Shown one piece after another: positions 26,868 through 34,439 of a stretch of DNA of 51,012 nucleotides (position 1 is its first letter; the number at the start of each line of letters is the position of its first letter). The position numbers and the translations under genes were made by a program. A model generated the notes under the pieces. The model worked only from the letters and a program-made list of their open reading frames with translations. It did not search any database and was not told the origin of the DNA. This DNA comes from Byssovorax sp. Its GTDB lineage: Bacteria > Myxococcota_A > Polyangia > Polyangiales > Polyangiaceae. The stretch lies in assembly GCA_025362495.1 (NCBI GenBank), contig JANYGI010000129.1:1-51012 (forward strand), in the 5' to 3' direction.

Positions 26868-27800
26868 TCAGCTCGGATCGTCGATCGCGTCCACGAGGGA
26901 AGTGGCTACGATGGCCCGCTCGTGCCAGCGCTCGAGTCGCGCCGGATCCGTTTCAGCGAGGATGCGCTCACGGGCTGCGTCCGGCACCGGGATGCCGCGA
27001 ACGCGGAGAACGGTCAGCACGGCGCGGGCCGCCTCTTCGGCGCGTCCCTCGTCGCGCCCCTCGGTGCGCCCCTCGGTGCGCCCCTGGTCCCGCGCTTCTT
27101 TCCAGGTGCCCTGCATGCTCACGATGAACTCCTCTTCTTCCGGGGTCCGGCCCGGTTTCTTCCCGATCACGTGCTGCAAGCGTACCAGGATCTGCTCAGC
27201 GACGGCACGCTCGTGCGCATCGTCCGGCAGCGCGGCGAGATCGGCGAGCGCGCCCCGGAGCGCCGGACCGGCCGCCATGATGCGGACGAGCAGGGTCGAG
27301 CGGTCGCGCGGCAGCTCATCGACGACGACGATGCCTGTGCGGTAGAGATCGTCCCCGTGAAAGTAGACGCCCACCGGCCAGCCGGCCGCCGGTTCGGCCT
27401 TGAGCTTGTGCAGCATCGGTGTCGAGGCCGTGGCGGCGATGATCCAGAGTCGGGGCTCGACGAAGGGCGCGAGGGGCAGGCCCTTCTGCGTGCGCCGTTT
27501 GTTCTGCGCGCGCGCCTTGCGTTCGCACTCGTCCCAGTGCGCAAAGTGCTTGCTGAGGCAGGCTCGAATTTCCGCGCCGCTCGGCGCATGTCCATAGATT
27601 TCGATGAGACAGAGGACCGACGCGATCCGCCCCAGAAGGCCGAGGCGCGCGCGCTCTCGATCGCGGGCGAGGTCGGGATCGTGGCGAATGTCGGCGTGCT
27701 GAGCGTCCCGGGAGATCTCGTGCTGGACGACCGTGGGACCGGAGGCGTCCAGCGCTTCCTTGCCGATCTTCTTGGCGAGCTGGTCAAAGGGGTTGTGCAT
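26868..27800 (-). CDS. Rpn-like PD-(D/E)XK-family protein with RTEG repeats
   Basis: 310 residues from ATG 27800 (MHNPFDQLAKKIGKEALDAS); an open frame continues upstream to 28178 but reads as non-coding Ser/Arg-rich sequence. The order of elements (short N-terminal helix, EISRDAQHADIRHDPD, FVEPRLWIIAATASTPMLHK, then a helical half) resembles the Rpn/transposase_31 group seen in many copies in Sorangium-like genomes. The canonical PD-(D/E)XK residues are not obvious, so catalysis is doubtful. Toward the end a short (RTEG)n repeat (GRTEGRTEGRDEGRAEE) precedes a C-terminal segment with ERILAETDPARLERWHERAI, a common tail in this family. It converges on cfa with a 39-base gap. Confidence 0.82.
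   Translation of the reverse strand: MHNPFDQLAKKIGKEALDASGPTVVQHEISRDAQHADIRHDPDLARDRERARLGLLGRIASVLCLIEIYGHAPSGAEIRACLSKHFAHWDECERKARAQNKRRTQKGLPLAPFVEPRLWIIAATASTPMLHKLKAEPAAGWPVGVYFHGDDLYRTGIVVVDELPRDRSTLLVRIMAAGPALRGALADLAALPDDAHERAVAEQILVRLQHVIGKKPGRTPEEEEFIVSMQGTWKEARDQGRTEGRTEGRDEGRAEEAARAVLTVLRVRGIPVPDAARERILAETDPARLERWHERAIVATSLVDAIDDPS
27054..27089. repeat. 12-base in-frame tandem repeat
   Basis: GCGCCCCTCGGT occurs twice in a row (27054-27077), followed by an imperfect third copy GCGCCCCTGGTC (27078-27089), encoding the TEGR repeats of the Rpn-like protein. Slippage here would add or remove four residues without a frameshift. Confidence 0.85.
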
Positions 27801-28170
27801 GGCAAGACGGCGCGGCGCAGACGGTGAGAGGCCGACTCTTGCCTTCCCGAAGGCCGCCGCGATTCCTCGGCTCGAGCACGTCAGATGCCAGGATCCCGCG
27901 CCCGAGATCGTCGAGGAAAGCTGTGTCGATGGGATGGCGCCGCCGGTCCCGGGGTGACGGCCGCCAGGTACGCGAGAGGGCCAATCCTTGCGCCTCCGCG
28001 TCGAGCTCCGGACCAATTCAGATGGAGATCGTGAAAGAGCGGCGACCTCCCACGCCCCGATCTGCGCAAAAGAATCCGAGGACTTCCGGCTCTGCAGCCA
28101 GAGCGCGTATCCACCTTTTGCACCGGTCGAGTGAAGCACCCCACTATCCCCGCGATCGTCGGTTGCGAAC
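27801..28170. other. Gene-free interval of 370 bases
   Basis: This stretch between divergent starts (27800 minus, 28171 plus) has a lower GC feel than its flanks (e.g. AATTCAGATGG, GCAAAAGAATCC) and no frame with third-position GC bias. It should contain the promoters of both neighbours; I could not identify convincing -35/-10 pairs. Confidence 0.5.
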
Positions 28171-28932
28171 GTGCTCATCGTCGATGATCGTCGCGGCGTG
28201 CCCGCTCCTGCGCTTCGATCCGCGGACGAGATCGAGACGCTCGACTTCGATCTGCGTGAGGGCTTCGTTCATCATCACTTCTTTCGCCGCGGGCCAGTCG
28301 TCGCGCACCTGAGCGCCGCTTCGGGGATCGCGCCCCGGGTGCTCTTCGCGTTCCCGGCGGGCAATACCGGCGTCGGGGTGTGGTTCGAGGCCGTCGAGGA
28401 GCCCGTGGAGCTCGGCGTCGAGGGGCGGCCCATCCCGGTGATGCACTCCGACGACAGCTTCGTCCTGCTCTTCACGACGCCCGACGCCGCGTACCTGGAG
28501 CAGGCGGCTCAGCGGCTCCTGCGCCCGTTCCCCGCGGGGCTGCGCACGCCAGTGGGGATCGTCGTCGCCAACCCCGCGTTCGCGCCGTGCGCGACGCAGC
28601 GAGGCCTGTTCACTAGCGACCACTATCACGGCACCGTGGTGTGGTCGTGGCAGCAGGCGATGCTCGCCGCGGGCCTGCGTCGTCAGCTCGCGCGGGTAGA
28701 CCTGAGCGCGCCGGTCCGCGCGACGCTGGCGTCGGCCGAAGCGGCCCTGTGGGAGGTGATCGACGGCGCGGGTGCGTGGGGCAACACCGAGCTCTGGTCG
28801 TGGGCGCTCGCGGGGGCGGCGTTCGAGCCGGTGCCCTTCGGCGCGGCCGGCGGGCACCACGACGAGTCGAACGCCGTGCAGCTTTGGAGCACCGTGTACC
28901 TCGCCGTGAAGCCGCCGACGCTGCGGGTCTGA
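28171..28932 (+). CDS. Short glycosidase-like protein, possibly internally deleted
   Basis: 253 residues from GTG 28171; an in-frame stop at 28132 prevents a longer form. The first 90 residues look like an N-terminal beta domain (VAHLSAASGIAPRVLFAFPA; NTGVGVWFEA). The second half has features of (alpha/alpha)6-barrel glycoside hydrolases: DHYHGTVVWSWQQAMLAAGL and the C-terminal HHDESNAVQLWSTVYLAVKP. Enzymes of that shape are usually 450-700 residues, so the protein may lack the middle of the barrel, or it may be a small divergent family. Codon use is normal. The specific substrate cannot be named. It has no signal peptide. Confidence 0.65.
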   Translation: MLIVDDRRGVPAPALRSADEIETLDFDLREGFVHHHFFRRGPVVAHLSAASGIAPRVLFAFPAGNTGVGVWFEAVEEPVELGVEGRPIPVMHSDDSFVLLFTTPDAAYLEQAAQRLLRPFPAGLRTPVGIVVANPAFAPCATQRGLFTSDHYHGTVVWSWQQAMLAAGLRRQLARVDLSAPVRATLASAEAALWEVIDGAGAWGNTELWSWALAGAAFEPVPFGAAGGHHDESNAVQLWSTVYLAVKPPTLRV

Positions 28933-28974
28933 CGCGCTCGCGAGCAGAGCGCGGACGTCGGCGTCGCGGGCGTG

Positions 28975-28989
28975 CCCGGCGTCGCCGGG
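28975..28989 (+). terminator. Short hairpin before polA
   Basis: CCCGG (28975-28979), CGTCG, CCGGG (28985-28989) in the 88-base gap between 28932 and polA. No T tract; a weak candidate for termination of the upstream gene. Confidence 0.3.
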
Positions 28990-29020
28990 AACTCGCGCTC
29001 GGCGCCGGGCCGCGTCTATC

Positions 29021-31702
29021 ATGCGCTCCATGGCGAAGGCGGAGCGGCTGGTGCTGGTGGATGGATCGTGGCTCGTTTACCGGGCGTTCTTCGCGATCCC
29101 GGCGAACCTGACGACGAAGAGCGGCCTGCCGACGAACGCGATCTTCGGGTTCGCGACGATGTTCCGCAAGCTCTTCGCGGGGCGCATGCCCGACCTCGGC
29201 GCGGTGATCTTCGACTCGCCCGGACCGACCCTGCGCGAGCAGCGCTACCCCGCGTACAAATCGCAGCGCCCGCCGATGCCGGGCGAGCTCGCGGCGCAGC
29301 TCGCGCACATCGATCGCGTCGTCACGACGAACCACTTTCCGATCCTCCGCAAGCAGGGCTACGAGGGCGACGACCTCATCGCGACGCTGGCGCGGCGCGG
29401 CGTCGAGGCCGGCCTCGACGTGGTCATCGTCGCCGGCGACAAGGACCTCGCGCAGATGGTCGGCGAGCGCGTGCGCATGCAGGACACGATGCGCGACGTC
29501 TCGTACGACGCCGAGCTGGTGCGCAAGAAATGGGGCGTGGCGCCGGGGCTGATCCCCGATCTGCTCGCGCTGATGGGCGACGACGTCGACAACATCCCCG
29601 GCGTCCCCGGCATCGGTCAGAAGGGCGCCGCGGCGCTGCTGGAGAAGTACGGCTCGCTCGACGGCGTGCTGGCGAACCTCGGCGAGCTGAAGGGCAAGCA
29701 GAAGGCGTCGCTCGAGGAGAACCGCGAGAACGTGAAGCTCTATCGCGAGCTCGCGACGGTGGACGTCAATGCTGACATTGTGCTGACGCTCGACGCGCTC
29801 CGCCTCACGCCGCCCGATCCGCAGGAGCTCGACGCGCTCTACCGCGAGCTCGAGTTCTACTCGCTGCTCACCGGCGGCGGCGGTGACCAGAAGGTCGGCG
29901 ACGCGCCCGACATCGTGGTCGACGTCCCCGCGACGGTGGAGGCCGCGCGCGCCGCGATCGCCGCGCTGCCCGCGGGCGCGCCCGTGGCGATCGTGCCGCT
30001 GTTCGAGCCGCCGGCGCGCATCCACCACGCGAGCCTCGTCGGCCTCGCCATCGCGACCGAGGGGCGCGCGCCGCTCTACCTCGCGTTCCGCGGCGTGGGC
30101 GCGACGCTCGGCGATCCGGCCGTCGAGCTGGTGCGCGAGCTGTTCGCCGACGCGTCGCGCCCGAAGATCGTGCACGACGTGAAGGAGCTGGCCATCCTCT
30201 GCTCGCGCCACGGCCTCACGCTCGGCGGCGCGATCCTCGACACGATGATCGCCTCGTTCCTCGTCGATCCCGCGAAGTGCATCCCGCACAACCTCGACCA
30301 GGTCGCCAAGGAGTACGTGCAGCGCGCGATCCCTTCGCCGAAGTCGCTGCTCGGGAGCGGGCAGGCGCTGCGATCGCCGAGCGCCGTGGAGGTGCAGGCC
30401 GCGGCGTCGCACGCGGGGCAGCTCGCCGACGTCGTCCTCGCGCTCGGCCCCGTGCTGCAGAAGCGCATGGATGAAGCCGGCCAGACCGCGCACTGGGAGA
30501 GCCTCGAGCGCCCGCTCGCCTACGTGCTCGCGCGGATGGAGCTCGCCGGGATCCGCGTCGATCGCGCCGACCTCGTGAAGATGGGCGACGAGTTCCGCGC
30601 GCGGAAGGCCGAGATCGAGAAGAGCATCTACGCGCTCGCCGGACGCGAGTTCAACATCGGGTCGACCAAGCAGCTCGCCGACGTGCTCTTCGAGGAGCTG
30701 AAGCTGCCCGTCGTGAAGAAGACCAAGACCGGGTACTCGACCGACGCCGAGGTGCTGGAGCGCCTCGCCCCGAAGCACGAGATCGCGCAGAAGATCCTCG
30801 ATCAGCGCGAGCTGGCCAAGCTGATCAACACCTACACCGACGTGCTCCGCGACGCCGTCGCCGAGGAGACGGGGCGCATCCACGCGAGCTTCCAGCAGAC
30901 GACGGGCGTGTCGGGTCGGCTGATCTCGACCGATCCCGATCTGCAGCGCACGCCGGTGCGCACGCCCGAGGGGAGGCGCATCCGCCAGGCCTTCGTGGCG
31001 CCGGAAGGGACGCGCCTGCTCTCGGCCGACTGGAGCCAGATCGAGCTGCGCGTGCTCGCCCATTTCAGCCAGGATCCCCGCCTGATCGAGGCCTTTCGCG
31101 ACGACCTCGATCTCCACCGTCGCACCGCGGGGCTGCTCTTCCACGTCGACCCCGACGCCGTCACGAAGGAGCAGCGCACCGTGGGCAAGACGGTGAACTT
31201 CGCGACGATCTACGGCCAGGGCGCGACGGCGCTCGCGCAGATCCTCGGCGTCGCGCGCAAGGACGCGCAGACCTACATCGAGAAATATTTTCAGTACTAC
31301 GGCGGGGTGCGGCGCTGGCTCGATCGCACGATCGCCGAGGCCCACGAGAAGGGCTACGTGACGACGCTGCTCGGGCGCCGCCGCTACATCCCCGAGCTGT
31401 CGATGCGCAACGACACCGATCGCGCGGCGGGCGAGCGCATCGCGGCCAACACGCCGATCCAGGGGTCGGCGGCCGATCTCTGCAAGCTGGCGATGGTGCA
31501 GATCGATCGCGGGCTCCCGGCCGTCGCGCCGAGAGCGCGACTCTTGCTCCAGGTCCACGACGAGCTGGTCTTCGAGGCGCCCGAGGCCGAGGTGGCGGCG
31601 ACCGAGGCGCTGGTGCGCCGCGTGATGGAGAAGCCGTACCCGCTCGACGTCCCCCTGGTGGTCAGCATCGGTGTCGGCCAGAGCTGGGGCGACGCCCACT
31701 GA
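29021..31702 (+). CDS. polA: DNA polymerase I, proofreading residues lost
   Basis: 893 residues from ATG 29021; an in-frame ATG at 29030 is equally possible. Used in Okazaki-fragment maturation and repair. The 5'-3' exonuclease domain (1-290) is intact (LVDGSWLVYRAFF, VVIVAGDKDLAQMV, DDVDNIPGVPGIGQKGAAAL). The polymerase domain (500-893) has motif A LLSADWSQIELRVLAHFS (Trp in place of the usual Tyr), motif B RTVGKTVNFATIYGQG and motif C LLQVHDELVFE. The middle domain keeps the 3'-5' exonuclease fold but not its catalytic residues: the DxE region reads AIVPLFEPPARIHHASL, the second Asp region HDVKELAIL, and the YxxxD region HAGQLADVV. Proofreading is therefore probably absent, as in several other bacterial Pol I enzymes. 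Confidence 0.97.
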   Translation: MRSMAKAERLVLVDGSWLVYRAFFAIPANLTTKSGLPTNAIFGFATMFRKLFAGRMPDLGAVIFDSPGPTLREQRYPAYKSQRPPMPGELAAQLAHIDRVVTTNHFPILRKQGYEGDDLIATLARRGVEAGLDVVIVAGDKDLAQMVGERVRMQDTMRDVSYDAELVRKKWGVAPGLIPDLLALMGDDVDNIPGVPGIGQKGAAALLEKYGSLDGVLANLGELKGKQKASLEENRENVKLYRELATVDVNADIVLTLDALRLTPPDPQELDALYRELEFYSLLTGGGGDQKVGDAPDIVVDVPATVEAARAAIAALPAGAPVAIVPLFEPPARIHHASLVGLAIATEGRAPLYLAFRGVGATLGDPAVELVRELFADASRPKIVHDVKELAILCSRHGLTLGGAILDTMIASFLVDPAKCIPHNLDQVAKEYVQRAIPSPKSLLGSGQALRSPSAVEVQAAASHAGQLADVVLALGPVLQKRMDEAGQTAHWESLERPLAYVLARMELAGIRVDRADLVKMGDEFRARKAEIEKSIYALAGREFNIGSTKQLADVLFEELKLPVVKKTKTGYSTDAEVLERLAPKHEIAQKILDQRELAKLINTYTDVLRDAVAEETGRIHASFQQTTGVSGRLISTDPDLQRTPVRTPEGRRIRQAFVAPEGTRLLSADWSQIELRVLAHFSQDPRLIEAFRDDLDLHRRTAGLLFHVDPDAVTKEQRTVGKTVNFATIYGQGATALAQILGVARKDAQTYIEKYFQYYGGVRRWLDRTIAEAHEKGYVTTLLGRRRYIPELSMRNDTDRAAGERIAANTPIQGSAADLCKLAMVQIDRGLPAVAPRARLLLQVHDELVFEAPEAEVAATEALVRRVMEKPYPLDVPLVVSIGVGQSWGDAH

Positions 31703-31720
31703 CCACCTCCCGACGGGGCG

Positions 31721-33829
31721 CTACTCGCACGGATCGGCGACCTTGCCGACCGCCGGCACCCGCGGAGCCCCCTTGGCAAGGCCCTCGAGAAAGCAGCGAT
31801 ACGCGTGCTTCGGGGCCTCGGTCTGGAACACGACCTCGTGGCCGTTCTCGATCCCGTCCTCGGGATACTGGGTCACGACCGCGGTGATCTTTGCACCCGC
31901 CTTGCCAGGCACGTTCCCGGCGACCGGCAGCGCCACGGGGCCGCGGCCCACCAGCGGGAGGAGCACGCCGAGCGGCGTCATCCCGGCGAGCGCGGGGCCC
32001 TTGGCGTCGAGCTCTTGGCCCGCGAGATCGAGGCCAATCGACAGGCTGGTGGCGTCGGCGATCGGCGGGAGGATATAGCTGTCGACGATGCCTTGCATCA
32101 TCAGCACGTGGCGCGAGAGGCCGTCCTCCGGGCTCTGCACGATGCGCCGCGCGTACACCGGGGGATCGGACGGCTCGGCCGCCCACTGGAAGAGCGAGAG
32201 GATGGGATCGTACTCGCTGAGCGAGTGGTCCGCGGCCGGGTAGCCGACGAGGATCTCGGCGAGCCCTTTCAGGGCCACCGGCTCTTGCTTGTAGATCACG
32301 TTCTCGATCCAGCTCCCGCCGGCGCCGCTGAGCAGGCCGGCGCGATACCGGGGCTCGTAGGCCAGAGTCAGCGGGGCTATCGTCGCGCCCATGGAGTGGC
32401 CCATCAGCGCCAGTGTGGCGGTGTCGAAGCGGGCTTTGCCGTCGGGCGTGACGACGCCGGGGCAGTCGGCGACGTCGATGACCACGCCGTCGAGCAGGTG
32501 GGCCTGGAGGGCGAGCTCGGCGGCCGATTGACGGATGTTGTCGCGGAGCGCGACCGGGTTACCGACGTTGAAGATCAGGAACTGCTCGTCGCCGTGCGTG
32601 ATGTTGCGTAAACCCCCGTGCGGGCCGTCGATGCTCGAACCGGCGAACCCGGCGGCCGCGAAGGTGAGGGCCGGTCCGGTCCCCGGGATCAACGCCGGAC
32701 CGCCGGTCATGGCCTGGACGCCGCGGTCGACGAGGGGGCGCTCGCCGCCGCCGCCGGTGCGGCTGAAGACGACCAGCGGAAAGCCGGCCTGGGGCATCGT
32801 CCGGCGAGGCACGGTGATGATGAAATTGGCCTCTTCCATGCGCTGGAGCACCGGAGCACCCTTGTCGTCGAGCACCCACGCGCCTCCTTCGTCCTGGTAC
32901 GGAGGCGCTCCGCCCTGGTACTCGGGCATGGGGATCGTCGTCTCGTAAACGCAGTAATCGTCGAAGATCTCGTTGCGCTTGAAGGGCTTGGTCGGCGTGG
33001 GCGGCGTGGCCGCGATCATCGCCGCGGTGACCTTGCCGAAGACGTCGGCGGGGGAGCCGGTCGTGAACACGGTGAGCCCGGCGATATCGTCGTTCGAGAT
33101 ACCCGTCTTGGCGATCTCGACGAGGGCCGCTTCGTGGCTGGCGAGCACGGAGTCGCTCATTCCGTCGGGGCGATTGCCCGCGGCGAGCGCCACCATCGAC
33201 GCGGATCGGTCGAGCACCGCGCCGCCGGCGTCGTGCAGAGCGCGGCGGACGAAGGCGGCATAGCGCGTGTGCGGGCGGAGCGGCACGCCCTGCAGGGGGA
33301 GGGCCACGAGCAGGTTGGGCGCGCCATAAGGCCCTGCGTCCGCCAGGAACGCCGTGGCGATCGGGTAGCGCTGGAGATGATCGGGAGAGGCCGGATCCAC
33401 GCTGAGCAGCACGATCGGTGAGGCGGCGTCGACGCTGGCGTTCACGGTCGGGAGATCGCCCTCGCGGATCGCGGCGCTGAGCTGGAAGAAGATGCCTGAC
33501 GTGGTGCTGAATCCGAGCGCGTCCTCGCGGAGGATGCCGAGGATGCGCTTGACGAGGTCCGTCGCGCCGGGCACGGGGAAGTCGTCGAGATCGATGTGAC
33601 CGTCTTCGCGGAGCCGGTCGTCGCCGGGGAACGGCGCGCCGTAGAAGCCGCTCTTGCGGGTGAAATCCATGCTGACGGTGGTGCCCGTCACGGCCGCGCA
33701 CGCCGCGGGATCGCAGGGAACAGGCGCGCTGCTGCACGACGCGACGGAGCTCGCGACGACGATGAGCCCGAGAGCCCCGCGGCTCCAGGCGTGGCTAGTT
33801 CGCTCGGTGCTGTCGTGACGCTGGCGCAT
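31721..33829 (-). CDS. Alpha/beta-hydrolase-fold lipoprotein
   Basis: 702 residues. A basic start, a hydrophobic stretch (GALGLIVVASSVASCSS) and a lipobox-like ASC indicate a lipoprotein. GAGGTGA precedes the ATG at 33829. The second half has an alpha/beta-hydrolase core: FPLVVFSRTGGGG (oxyanion region) and the nucleophile elbow ALMGHSMGATIAPL, with a late RHVLMMQGIVDSY. A first half of about 300 residues (MDFTRKSGFYGAPFPGDDRL; HTRYAAFVRRALHD) is typical of large hypothetical lipoproteins in myxobacteria. It would sit in the envelope as an esterase or lipase-like enzyme; the substrate is unknown. Its stop faces that of polA with 18 bases between. Confidence 0.87.
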   Translation of the reverse strand: MRQRHDSTERTSHAWSRGALGLIVVASSVASCSSAPVPCDPAACAAVTGTTVSMDFTRKSGFYGAPFPGDDRLREDGHIDLDDFPVPGATDLVKRILGILREDALGFSTTSGIFFQLSAAIREGDLPTVNASVDAASPIVLLSVDPASPDHLQRYPIATAFLADAGPYGAPNLLVALPLQGVPLRPHTRYAAFVRRALHDAGGAVLDRSASMVALAAGNRPDGMSDSVLASHEAALVEIAKTGISNDDIAGLTVFTTGSPADVFGKVTAAMIAATPPTPTKPFKRNEIFDDYCVYETTIPMPEYQGGAPPYQDEGGAWVLDDKGAPVLQRMEEANFIITVPRRTMPQAGFPLVVFSRTGGGGERPLVDRGVQAMTGGPALIPGTGPALTFAAAGFAGSSIDGPHGGLRNITHGDEQFLIFNVGNPVALRDNIRQSAAELALQAHLLDGVVIDVADCPGVVTPDGKARFDTATLALMGHSMGATIAPLTLAYEPRYRAGLLSGAGGSWIENVIYKQEPVALKGLAEILVGYPAADHSLSEYDPILSLFQWAAEPSDPPVYARRIVQSPEDGLSRHVLMMQGIVDSYILPPIADATSLSIGLDLAGQELDAKGPALAGMTPLGVLLPLVGRGPVALPVAGNVPGKAGAKITAVVTQYPEDGIENGHEVVFQTEAPKHAYRCFLEGLAKGAPRVPAVGKVADPCE

Positions 33830-33833
33830 GGCT

Positions 33834-33845
33834 CACCTCGAGGTG
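33834..33845. promoter_or_regulatory. Perfect 12-base palindrome over a ribosome-binding site
   Basis: CACCTCGAGGTG lies 5-16 bases upstream of the hydrolase lipoprotein ATG (33829) and contains its Shine-Dalgarno (GAGGTG). It may be an operator or may simply reflect GC-rich sequence. The remaining gap to the tRNA (33846-34068) shows no gene. Confidence 0.3.
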
Positions 33846-34068
33846 CCGTCTCGATCCGACGGCGACGGCGTGTCCGAGGGTAACGTGAACGACGCAGGTA
33901 CGCCCGCACTTGGTCCGGTCGGTCGTCGCGCGCCGTCGCCGCGAGGGCCACCAGGAGCCGGGCCGAACGGGTCGCTGAACCGCGCGGAGATCGCCGCCGG
34001 CATGTTCGCGCGAGGCCCGGGAGGCCGCGCGGGCACCGTCGAGCGATCGAGCGGTGCGCAGATTTCGG

Positions 34069-34142
34069 CGCGCCCGGGTGGATTCGAACCACCGACCAAC
34101 GGCTTAGAAGGCCGCCGCTCTATCCAGCTGAGCTACGGGCAC
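34069..34142 (-). tRNA. tRNA-Arg (anticodon UCU)
   Basis: The minus strand folds into a full cloverleaf: acceptor GTGCCCG/CGGGCGC with one G-U pair, D arm GCTC/GAGC, anticodon stem GCGGC/GCCGT with loop CTTCTAA giving anticodon TCT, and T arm GGTGG-TTCGAAT-CCACC. The discriminator is G. The following genomic bases are CCG, so CCA is not encoded and must be added. It reads the rare codons AGA and AGG, which agrees with a single isolated gene in a GC-rich genome. Confidence 0.95.
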
Positions 34143-34169
34143 GTGCTCCTGAGCGGCCCCCTGCTTAGC

Positions 34170-34361
34170 TCATTCGCGCGCCGAGCGCGAGGGCTGCCCG
34201 CGCGCGCTCGCGAGATCACCGGCGGCCCGCTCGCTTCGTCGGCGCGGCTTCTTCTTCGGCGTCACGGTGCGGGTGCGCGCGCCCCGGTACTTCTTGTGCT
34301 CGGGATCCCAGCGATAGCTCACCTCGAAGCTGACGGCTTTCTCCAGGTAATTCGGTCTCAT
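34170..34361 (-). CDS. Small basic protein, unknown
   Basis: 63 residues from ATG 34361 (another in-frame ATG at 34406 would add 15). The first 40 residues have coding-like codon use and a credible sequence (YLEKAVSFEVSYRWDPEHKK, then ARTRTVTPKKKPRR); the tail is Arg/Ser-rich. No Shine-Dalgarno is visible and no family is recognised. It lies between the tRNA-Arg gene and the divergent VWA lipoprotein. It may be a real small nucleic-acid-binding protein or a chance frame. Confidence 0.4.
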   Translation of the reverse strand: MRPNYLEKAVSFEVSYRWDPEHKKYRGARTRTVTPKKKPRRRSERAAGDLASARGQPSRSARE

Positions 34362-34439
34362 CGGCGCGAACGACGATCGACGCGAGCCGGAACTCTCCCG
34401 ATCCATGGCTGTCTGCCCGCCACAGCCGACGAGGGCACC

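Noticed and set aside
27054-27089. CRISPR-like direct repeats
   Set aside because: The unit is 12 bases without spacers and lies within a coding frame; no CRISPR array or cas gene is present in the window.
27801-28178. N-terminal extension of the Rpn-like protein
   Set aside because: The extra 126 codons have Ser/Arg-rich non-coding character, and MHNPFDQL at 27800 is a natural start.
28144-29031. Minus-strand open frame opposite the glycosidase-like gene
   Set aside because: Arg/His-rich shadow without motifs; the plus frame has recognisable sequence.
28613-31699. Minus-strand open frame of 1028 codons opposite polA
   Set aside because: All PolA motifs are on the plus strand; the opposite frame shows shadow composition.
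33828-34439. Upstream extension of the VIT-VWA lipoprotein
   Set aside because: It would cross the tRNA-Arg gene and remove the lipoprotein signal that starts at 34440.
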